Below, in pieces: positions 7,291 through 11,221 of a DNA stretch of 11,221 nt. The stretch is from assembly GCA_964638245.1 (NCBI GenBank), contig CAZWZG010000099.1, positions 1 to 11,221 of the forward strand, given 5' to 3'. The position numbers and the translations under genes were made by a program. A model generated the notes under the pieces. The model was not told the origin of the DNA, did not search any database, and saw nothing but the letters and a program-made list of their open reading frames with translations. Origin of the DNA: CAZWZG01 sp964638245. Lineage in GTDB: Bacteria > Pseudomonadota > Alphaproteobacteria > Rhodobacterales > Rhodobacteraceae. The first letter of the stretch is position 1. Each line of letters starts with the position of its first letter.

Positions 7291-8097
7291 TTAATCGAGC
7301 GTCATGTCGGGGGCATCAACAGCCTTCATGCCCACCACATGATAGCCCGCATCCACATGAAGGACTTCGCCCGTCACACCGGATCCAATATCCGACAGAA
7401 GATAGAGCGCTGATCCGCCCACATCGTCGATGGTTACATTCCGGCGTAGGGGCGAATTGTTCGAGTTCCACTTCATGATGTAGCGAAAATCGCCGATGCC
7501 CGATGCGGCCAGTGTTTTGATCGGTCCCGCCGAGATCGCGTTGACGCGAATGCCGTCTTTGCCCAAATCCTCGGCAATGTAGCGCACAGACGCTTCAAGC
7601 GCGGCTTTTGCCACACCCATTACATTGTAATGGGGCATGACCTTTTCCGCACCGTAATACGTGAGGGTCAAAAGCGAGCCGCCCGGACGCATCATCGCTG
7701 CAGCGCGCTGACAAATCGCGGTGAAGGAATAGACCGAGATGTCCATCGACATCGTGAAGTTCTGTCGGCTGGTGTCGACATAACGACCACGAAGTTCATT
7801 TTTATCAGAAAAACCAATGGCGTGAACGACGAAGTCAATCTCGCCCCATTCGGCTTTAAGCGTTTCAAATAGGGCGTCAATGGACGCCTCGTCGGAGACG
7901 TCACACGGCAGCACAAGGTTGGAGCCAAGGGACTCGACCAGTGGTTTGACGCGTTTCAACAACGCGTCGCCCTGATAACTGAATGCCATTTCGGCGCCGT
8001 GCTCGGCGAGCGCCTTTGCAATTCCCCACGCAATTGACCGATCATTGGCAAGCCCCATGATCAGCCCGCGTTTCCCTTCCATCAGTCCCGTTGGCAT
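7291..8097 (-). CDS. fabI: Enoyl-[acyl-carrier-protein] reductase (NADH), FabI
   Basis: This 268-residue short-chain dehydrogenase-type reductase carries out the last reduction in each cycle of fatty acid elongation and is the target of triclosan-type inhibitors in the family. The nucleotide-binding GLIMGLANDRSIAWGIAKAL at about 11-30 has the FabI-specific spacing. The catalytic set is present: Y147 and Y157 with K164 in the YYGAEKVMPHYNVMGVAK stretch, matching E. coli Y146, Y156 and K163. SAGPIKTLAASGI at 189-201 is the substrate-binding loop, and HVDAGYHVVGM is the usual C-terminal block. ATG 8097 gives the expected length; the internal ATG at 8082 is possible but less typical. The Shine-Dalgarno is weak (AGAGAAA). 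It is the first gene of the minus-strand run and diverges from pdxH across 131 bp. Confidence 0.97.
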   Translation of the reverse strand: MPTGLMEGKRGLIMGLANDRSIAWGIAKALAEHGAEMAFSYQGDALLKRVKPLVESLGSNLVLPCDVSDEASIDALFETLKAEWGEIDFVVHAIGFSDKNELRGRYVDTSRQNFTMSMDISVYSFTAICQRAAAMMRPGGSLLTLTYYGAEKVMPHYNVMGVAKAALEASVRYIAEDLGKDGIRVNAISAGPIKTLAASGIGDFRYIMKWNSNNSPLRRNVTIDDVGGSALYLLSDIGSGVTGEVLHVDAGYHVVGMKAVDAPDMTLD

Positions 8098-8142
8098 TCG
8101 TTTCTCTGTCCCGGTGGTTTTGTCTTCTGTGGCAACGCTCTA

Positions 8143-8166
8143 CTTGATCCCCCCAAGCCCATCAAG
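8143..8166. promoter_or_regulatory. Inverted repeat between fabI and pdxH, candidate operator
   Basis: CTTGAT (8143-8148) and ATCAAG (8161-8166) form a perfect 6-bp inverted repeat with a C-rich 12-bp spacer, centred near 8154.5. Each arm is two turns of the helix from the other, as for a dimeric regulator. It lies 46 bp upstream of the fabI ATG and 62 bp upstream of the pdxH ATG. I do not recognise the regulator, and no convincing -35/-10 pair was found in the 131-bp interval. Confidence 0.3.
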
Positions 8167-8228
8167 ACCGGAGCCTTGTCTCGGGTCCGCGACGGGCGTA
8201 CTTCAAGAGCGCGCGAAGGGAGGCGGCA

Positions 8229-8831
8229 ATGGAACGCGATGGCATTTTTGCGGGGCATGACCCGATCAAGATCTTTCGCGCCTGGTATGACGCAGCCAAG
8301 GAAACTGAGCCCAACGATCCCAATGCGATTGCTTTGTCCAGTGTCGATCCTGATGGCATGCCGAATGTGCGCATGGTCCTACTGAAGGACATCGAGGACG
8401 ACGCGTTCGTTTTTTACACCAACTACGAAAGCGCAAAGGGTCAGGAGATCTTGGCGTCCGGCAAGGCGGCCTTTGTTATCCATTGGAAGACATTGGGGCG
8501 TCAGATCCGCGTGCGCGGGGTGGTGGAAAAGGAAGACGGTGAAAAGGCCGATGAGTACTACGCCTCGCGGGCATTGCAGTCGCGGATTGGCGCTTGGGCT
8601 TCGGCGCAGTCGACGCCTTTGGAGTCACGCGGCGCCTTGATGGCGAAGGTTGCCAAGATATCAGCGCAAAAAGGGCTTTCGCCCGACCGTCCCCCGTTTT
8701 GGGGCGGCTTTCGCATTTTGCCCGTTGAGATAGAATTTTGGGCTGATGGGGCGTTTCGGCTTCATGATCGGTTCCGTTGGACCCGCGAAACCCCAAAAAG
8801 TACGTGGGATATCAAGCGCCTGTGTCCTTAA
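8229..8831 (+). CDS. pdxH: Pyridoxamine/pyridoxine 5'-phosphate oxidase
   Basis: The 200-residue FMN enzyme oxidises pyridoxine or pyridoxamine 5'-phosphate to pyridoxal 5'-phosphate, the cofactor used by the aminotransferase encoded nearby. FMN-contact motifs appear in family order: VRMVLLK at 47-53, FYTNYESAKGQE at 62-73, RQIRVRG at 91-97, QSRIGAWASAQS at 117-128, and WGGFRILPVEIEFW at 158-171. RLHDR at 177-181 supplies the Arg and His that bind the substrate (R197 and H199 in E. coli). The usual C-terminal Arg-Leu-Ala-Pro ending is here RLCP, a Cys in place of Ala. ATG 8229 has a strong ribosome binding site, GGGAGG at 8218-8223, 5 nt upstream. It diverges from fabI and is followed after 119 bp by the cold-shock gene. 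Confidence 0.95.
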   Translation: MERDGIFAGHDPIKIFRAWYDAAKETEPNDPNAIALSSVDPDGMPNVRMVLLKDIEDDAFVFYTNYESAKGQEILASGKAAFVIHWKTLGRQIRVRGVVEKEDGEKADEYYASRALQSRIGAWASAQSTPLESRGALMAKVAKISAQKGLSPDRPPFWGGFRILPVEIEFWADGAFRLHDRFRWTRETPKSTWDIKRLCP

Positions 8832-8883
8832 AGCCACCGCGTAAGCGGGAGGTAGCCGAAGATAGAGATATTAACTTTTAAGG

Positions 8884-8933
8884 TTGCCAACGGCAATTAC
8901 TGTGCACAATGTGCGAGAAAAGGCCGAATGGCC
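8884..8933 (+). promoter_or_regulatory. Three small hairpins ahead of the cold-shock gene, possible structured leader
   Basis: Three short hairpins follow each other before the ATG at 8951: TTGCC-AAC-GGCAA (8884-8896), GCAC-AAT-GTGC (8904-8914) and GGCC-GAAT-GGCC (8922-8933). An AT-rich patch, TTAACTTTTAA at 8871-8881, lies just upstream and may be part of the promoter. Cold-shock genes often have a structured, temperature-responsive 5' leader; that role here is inference. The ribosome binding site is weak (GGGG at 8934-8937, 13 nt from ATG). Confidence 0.3.
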
Positions 8934-8950
8934 GGGGATGATGTGCCGTT

Positions 8951-9490
8951 ATGAATGATAACGAAGACGAACAGAGCCAGATTACCGGCACTGTGAAATG
9001 GTTCGACCCGGGGAAGGGTTTTGGGTTTGTTGTGGCTGATACAGGCGGTCCCGACATTCTGCTTCACGCCAATGTTCTGCGGAATTTTGGGCAGTCATCT
9101 GTTGCGGACGCTGCGGGCATCGAGGTTCGCATTCAGAAAACCGATCGCGGCATTCAGGCCGTCGAGGTTTTGCGCATCGATCCACCGGAGGCCGCGCCGG
9201 TTGCTGAAGAACAGTCCGAAAGCGAAGGTGGCTTTGAAGAGCCCATCGATTATTCGATCGCGTTGGAGCCAGCGCGCGTCAAATGGTTCGACAAGGCCAA
9301 GGGTTTTGGGTTTGCCAATGTTTTTGGGCGTTCCGAAGATGTCTTCCTACATATAGAAGTGTTGCGACGCTCGGGTCTTGCCGATCTCCAGCCTGGTGAA
9401 GCCGTGAGCCTTCGTGTCACGGATGGCAAGCGCGGGCGTATGGCGATGCAGGTGACAAGTTGGGAATCAGCGCTCAAATCCGACGACTAG
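8951..9490 (+). CDS. Tandem cold-shock domain protein (two CSDs)
   Basis: The 179-residue protein carries two cold-shock domains, each an OB-fold that binds single-stranded RNA or DNA. The first (about 11-76) has TVKWFDPGKGFGFV with RNP1 KGFGFV (22-27) and RNP2-like DILLH (35-39). An acidic Ala/Glu-rich linker spans about 78-105. The second (about 107-171) has RVKWFDKAKGFGFANV and DVFLH (130-134). Single-domain Csp proteins are about 70 residues; the doubled form is common in Rhodobacterales. A role as RNA chaperone or antiterminator is likely, and cold induction is not proven by sequence. ATG 8951 is the first start in frame, since TGA at 8939-8941 closes the frame upstream. Its last 31 bp overlap the DUF192 gene, so the two are probably made from one message. 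Confidence 0.94.
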   Translation: MNDNEDEQSQITGTVKWFDPGKGFGFVVADTGGPDILLHANVLRNFGQSSVADAAGIEVRIQKTDRGIQAVEVLRIDPPEAAPVAEEQSESEGGFEEPIDYSIALEPARVKWFDKAKGFGFANVFGRSEDVFLHIEVLRRSGLADLQPGEAVSLRVTDGKRGRMAMQVTSWESALKSDD

Positions 9491-9942
9491 TTTCGGTTTT
9501 CCTTCTCATACTGCCGGCGCCGGTTTGGGCGGCCTGCAGTATTGATAGGATCGAAATTCGCGGTGACTTCGGGCAGGCGGCCTTTCGCGTCGAAGTCGCG
9601 GATGATCCTTCAGAGCGCAGTCAGGGATTGATGTTCCGCGAGAGCATGCCAACGAGCGCGGGCATGCTTTTCGTCTATGACCGACCGCAGCGCGCCAGTT
9701 TTTGGATGCGCAACACGCTTATTCCTCTGGATATGGTCTTTGCCGACGAGAATGGTGTCGTGACACGGATCCATGAGAACGCAGTCCCTTTGGATGAAAC
9801 CGGTATCGATGGCGGGCCGGGGGTGCAGTTTGTTCTGGAAATCAACGGTGGGTTGGCTGCGCGACTGGGCCTCGACGTGGGCGACGAAATGCGCCACCCG
9901 GCCATCGAAGGCGAAACAGCGGCCTGGCCTTGTCCGCAATAG
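9460..9942 (+). CDS. Exported DUF192 family protein, TTG start
   Basis: The product is about 160 residues. The start is TTG 9460, inside the cold-shock gene, supported by AGGTG at 9450-9454, 5 nt upstream, and by the signal peptide it yields (basic IRR, hydrophobic LVSVFLLILPAP, likely cleavage VWA/AC after residue 24). No ATG or GTG is available in frame nearby. The DUF192 signature is clear: VEVADDPSERSQGLMFRESMP split over about 44-64, GMLFVYDRPQRASFWMRNT at 68-86, IPLDMVFAD at 88-96, and VLEINGG at 125-131, all in the usual order for this ~110-residue domain. The Cys after the cleavage site does not form a good lipobox (Trp at -3), so a lipoprotein is unlikely. The protein is probably periplasmic, and its biochemical function is unknown. 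The 31-bp overlap implies translational coupling with the cold-shock protein. Confidence 0.9.
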   Translation: MGISAQIRRLVSVFLLILPAPVWAACSIDRIEIRGDFGQAAFRVEVADDPSERSQGLMFRESMPTSAGMLFVYDRPQRASFWMRNTLIPLDMVFADENGVVTRIHENAVPLDETGIDGGPGVQFVLEINGGLAARLGLDVGDEMRHPAIEGETAAWPCPQ

Positions 9943-10018
9943 AACTGTCGACCGCACGCGTTTTCTGCAAATTCCCACTTTCCATTCAAACCGACATTCG
10001 CTAAGCGGTCGGTCGTGT

Positions 10019-10095
10019 CGGGGCGTGGCGCAGTCTGGTAGCGCACCTGTTTTGGGTACAGGGGGTCGTGAGTTCGAATCTCGCCGCCCCGACCA
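10019..10095 (+). tRNA. tRNA-Pro (anticodon UGG)
   Basis: A complete 77-nt cloverleaf folds by eye. The acceptor stem CGGGGCG (10019-10025) pairs with CGCCCCG (10085-10091). The D arm is GCGC...GCGC (10028-10031 with 10041-10044) with loop AGTCTGGTA. The anticodon stem CCTGT/ACAGG (10046-10050 with 10058-10062) encloses TTTGGGT, giving anticodon TGG at 10053-10055. The T arm is GTGAG-TTCGAAT-CTCGC, with one G-T pair. A discriminator A and an encoded CCA end at 10095. UGG reads CCA and, by wobble, other proline codons. No integrated element follows it. Confidence 0.97.
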
Positions 10096-10097
10096 CT

Positions 10098-10115
10098 GAA
10101 GACCGAAAGGTCTTC
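10098..10115 (+). terminator. Hairpin following tRNA-Pro
   Basis: GAAGACC (10098-10104) and GGTCTTC (10109-10115) pair perfectly over 7 bp around a GAAA tetraloop, starting 3 nt after the tRNA CCA. The sequence behind it, GCATATTTCT, is only modestly T-rich. Position and stability make it the likely terminator or 3' processing boundary of the tRNA transcript. Confidence 0.65.
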
Positions 10116-10223
10116 GCATATTTCTCCTCACTATTCGTGTCATCAACTTCGATGATTCTAATGCAGCCGCGGTGGCGAGTGGTGTGTCCGCCACGATTTG
10201 CGTTACCCAAACGCTCTGTTTGT

Positions 10224-10238
10224 AAGTGTTAATTGGGC
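10224..10238 (+). repeat. Direct repeat, copy 1 (AAGTGTTAATTGGGC)
   Basis: The 15-bp sequence recurs at 10391-10405 with one mismatch (T to C at position 10), 167 bp apart start to start. Each copy contains a TTAA core. No function is known to me; a regulator binding site is possible. Confidence 0.55.
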
Positions 10239-10248
10239 CCCAGCCCCG

Positions 10249-10263
10249 TTAACGACGCGTTAA
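10249..10263 (+). promoter_or_regulatory. CtrA-type site TTAA-N7-TTAA
   Basis: TTAA at 10249-10252 and TTAA at 10260-10263 are separated by exactly 7 bp, matching the consensus for the alphaproteobacterial cell-cycle regulator CtrA. The first half is within the palindrome CGTTAACG. The site is about 440 bp upstream of nrdJ and 150 bp downstream of the tRNA. Such a spacing can also occur by chance, but TTAA is rare in this GC-rich window. Confidence 0.42.
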
Positions 10264-10390
10264 GGAGCGGACCACACGACAAGGTCACTCCTGAAGCGTT
10301 GTCTTAGCGGATGGTCGTAATCGCCTAAGAACCCTGCACTTATTCGCACCGCCCACAAATTGCGCCAAATCGCGTCCGATACCGGGAATC

Positions 10391-10405
10391 AAGTGTTAAC
10401 TGGGC
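10391..10405 (+). repeat. Direct repeat, copy 2 (AAGTGTTAACTGGGC)
   Basis: Second copy of the 15-bp repeat at 10224-10238, differing at one base that makes a perfect GTTAAC. It directly abuts a GANTC site (GAATC at 10386-10390), with another at 10413-10417. Confidence 0.55.
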
Positions 10406-10440
10406 GGCCCTTGAATCCGACCATTCGTCAACGAAAAAAA

Positions 10441-10457
10441 GTTACACGACCGTTACA
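10441..10457 (+). repeat. GTTACA direct repeats spaced 11 bp
   Basis: GTTACA at 10441-10446 recurs at 10452-10457, one helical turn later, and a related GTTGAC begins at 10465. An A7 run precedes them (10434-10440). Repeats in helical phase upstream of a promoter often bind a regulator in tandem; no regulator is recognised. TTGACC at 10466-10471 could also be a -35 element, but no good -10 follows at 16-18 bp. Confidence 0.4.
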
Positions 10458-10514
10458 AATTTCCGTTGACCACCTATGCCTCCCTACGTCAGGTTGTGCG
10501 GGCTGGTCGGGTAG

Positions 10515-10530
10515 CCACTAGATATAGTAG
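10515..10530 (+). promoter_or_regulatory. NrdR-like box upstream of nrdJ
   Basis: CCACTAGATATAGTAG matches the NrdR box consensus ACACTATATATAGTGT at 12 of 16 positions, including the central CTA...ATATAG core. NrdR is the ATP/dATP-sensing repressor of ribonucleotide reductase genes, so its placement 170 bp upstream of nrdJ is telling. NrdR boxes usually come in pairs about 31 bp apart; at that distance upstream (10484-10499) only a degenerate 7 of 16 match is seen. TATAGT within the box may be a -10 element. Confidence 0.6.
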
Positions 10531-10620
10531 TTAGCCATTGACCACGGGGAGACGACCACCTACGAGCCAAGTGCTTGAACGCTACTGCGCGATCTGCGCG
10601 GTGGTGGGAGGGTTTGCCTT

Positions 10621-10677
10621 GGGTTCGACGGACCCGACCAGCGCGAAAAACAAGGTGCATACGTCCGGCAAAGCCGG
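10621..10677 (+). promoter_or_regulatory. Hairpins in the presumed nrdJ leader
   Basis: GGGTTC-GAC-GGACCC (10621-10635, one G-T pair) and CCGGC-AAA-GCCGG (10665-10677) are compact stems between the NrdR-like box and the ATG. The second ends 11 nt before the AAGGGG ribosome binding site at 10689-10694. They could modulate translation, but two short stems in GC-rich DNA are weak evidence. Confidence 0.25.
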
Positions 10678-10700
10678 CGCAATTTCGCAAGGGGCATGGA

Positions 10701-11221
10701 ATGAAAATCGAACGCAAGTTCACGAAGGCAGGCGAAGACGCCTACGCATCCGTAGAATTCACAACGACATCGTCCGAGATCCGCAATCCGGATGGGACGG
10801 TTGTGTTCAAGCTTGACGATGTGGAGGTTCCCTCGTCGTGGAGCCAAGTGGCGTCCGACGTGATTGCGCAGAAATACTTCCGTAAGGCGGGTGTGCCTGA
10901 GGCCAAGAAGCCTGTTCGTGAAAAAGGCGTGCCTTCGTTCCTGTGGCGCTCGGTTCCTGAAAACAGCGATACCGCGAAAACTGGTGAAACGTCTGCCAAG
11001 CAGGTGTTCGACCGCCTCGCAGGCGCTTGGGCCTACTGGGGCTGGAAGGGCGGCTACTTCTCGACCGAAGAAGACGCGAGCGCTTACTTCGACGAGATGC
11101 GCTACATGCTGGCCACCCAGCGGGCCGCGCCGAACTCGCCCCAATGGTTCAACACCGGTCTGCATTGGGCTTACGGCATCGACGGGCCAAGCCAGGGCCA
11201 CCACTATGTCGACTACAAGAC
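10701..11221 (+). CDS. nrdJ: Vitamin B12-dependent (class II) ribonucleotide reductase, N-terminal part
   Basis: The gene runs off the right edge, leaving 173 codons of a protein that is about 1,200 residues long in related bacteria. Class II reductases use adenosylcobalamin to make the radical that reduces ribonucleotides to deoxyribonucleotides, so they need neither oxygen nor an iron subunit. The N-terminus MKIERKFTK, followed by SEIRNPDGTVVF, WSQVASDVIAQKYFRKAGVP, QVFDRLAGAWAYWGWKGGYF and the block RAAPNSPQWFNTGLHWAYG at about 146-164, is characteristic of the Rhodobacteraceae NrdJ form. The catalytic cysteines, cofactor-binding region and any zinc-binding tail lie beyond the window. ATG 10701 has AAGGGG 6 nt upstream. 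Upstream DNA carries a NrdR-like box, a CtrA-type site and GANTC sites. Confidence 0.95.
   Translation, partial: MKIERKFTKAGEDAYASVEFTTTSSEIRNPDGTVVFKLDDVEVPSSWSQVASDVIAQKYFRKAGVPEAKKPVREKGVPSFLWRSVPENSDTAKTGETSAKQVFDRLAGAWAYWGWKGGYFSTEEDASAYFDEMRYMLATQRAAPNSPQWFNTGLHWAYGIDGPSQGHHYVDYK

Larger units (their letters stand above)
10096..10700 (+). other. Non-coding interval between tRNA-Pro and nrdJ
   Basis: About 600 bp with no credible gene on either strand: the open frames here are short or are shadows running into nrdJ. It holds a tRNA terminator, a 15-bp direct repeat pair, a TTAA-N7-TTAA site, three GANTC sites (10154, 10386, 10413), GTTACA repeats, a NrdR-like box and leader hairpins, each listed separately. 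Imperfect hairpins also occur at 10263-10292 and about 10303-10329, which would suit a structured transcript, but no terminator closes one. Confidence 0.7.

Noticed and set aside
8835..8850. CCGC-GTAA-GCGG hairpin after pdxH as a terminator
   Set aside because: Only 4 bp of stem and no T-rich tail; may simply be chance in GC-rich DNA.
9949..10011. CGACCG/CGGTCG inverted pair before the tRNA as a terminator of the DUF192 gene
   Set aside because: The arms are about 50 nt apart with no T-run; too weak to call.
10019..10095. tRNA-Pro as an integration site for a mobile element
   Set aside because: No integrase, no repeat of the tRNA 3' end downstream, and the following gene is the housekeeping nrdJ.
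10434..10440. A7 run as a minus-strand terminator
   Set aside because: No stem precedes the T-run on the minus strand and there is no minus-strand gene to terminate.
10504..10565. Possible cobalamin riboswitch before the B12-dependent reductase (GCCACTA, later GGGGAGACGACC)
   Set aside because: Only fragments resemble the B12 box; the conserved GGGAAGG and core pairing are missing, and repression of a B12-dependent enzyme by B12 would make little sense. The segment is better explained by the NrdR-like box.
10560..11204. 214-codon open frame on the minus strand
   Set aside because: Antisense to the well-recognised nrdJ start, with Arg/Pro-rich composition typical of a shadow frame.

Overview
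The window reads as ordinary chromosome of an alphaproteobacterium, most likely Rhodobacteraceae (Roseobacter group). This rests on protein signatures, high GC, a class II (NrdJ) ribonucleotide reductase beginning at the right edge, a two-domain cold-shock protein typical of that order, and CtrA-, CcrM- and NrdR-like sites. I see no phage, transposon, CRISPR or toxin genes and no obvious compositional island. The genes are housekeeping; the less explained material is the roughly 600 bp non-coding stretch in front of nrdJ.

Layout. (i) 1-1038, plus strand: two tandem cyclophilin prolyl isomerases, the first cut by the window edge, the second with an N-terminal membrane anchor; they overlap by 11 bp. 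(ii) 1135-2115, plus: an exported DUF3179 protein with a strong ribosome binding site, converging on trpE with only 4 bp between stops. (iii) 2120-8097, minus: a tightly packed run read from right to left as fabI, gpt, a class I/II aminotransferase, a PpiD-like periplasmic chaperone and trpE. Gaps are 32, 5 and 68 bp, then a 1-bp TAATG overlap, so co-transcription of at least parts is likely. (iv) 8098-8228: divergent control region with an inverted repeat. (v) 8229-9942, plus: pdxH, a double cold-shock-domain protein, and an exported DUF192 protein that starts at TTG inside the cold-shock gene. (vi) 10019-10095: tRNA-Pro(UGG) with encoded CCA and a hairpin behind it. (vii) 10096-10700: non-coding, with a TTAA-N7-TTAA (CtrA-type) site, clustered GANTC sites, two kinds of direct repeat, a NrdR-like box and leader hairpins. 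(viii) 10701 to the end: the N-terminus of nrdJ.

How the genes fit together. Three prolyl isomerase-family proteins (two cyclophilins and a parvulin-type PpiD) lie within 5.5 kb, two of them predicted to be membrane-anchored and to face the periplasm. The minus-strand run joins fatty acid elongation, purine salvage, PLP-dependent transamination, envelope protein folding and the first step of tryptophan synthesis; no single pathway unites them. No trpG is visible beside trpE. The nrdJ upstream region looks set up to tie deoxynucleotide supply to nucleotide state (NrdR) and possibly to the cell cycle (CtrA/CcrM). That is an inference from motifs seen by eye.
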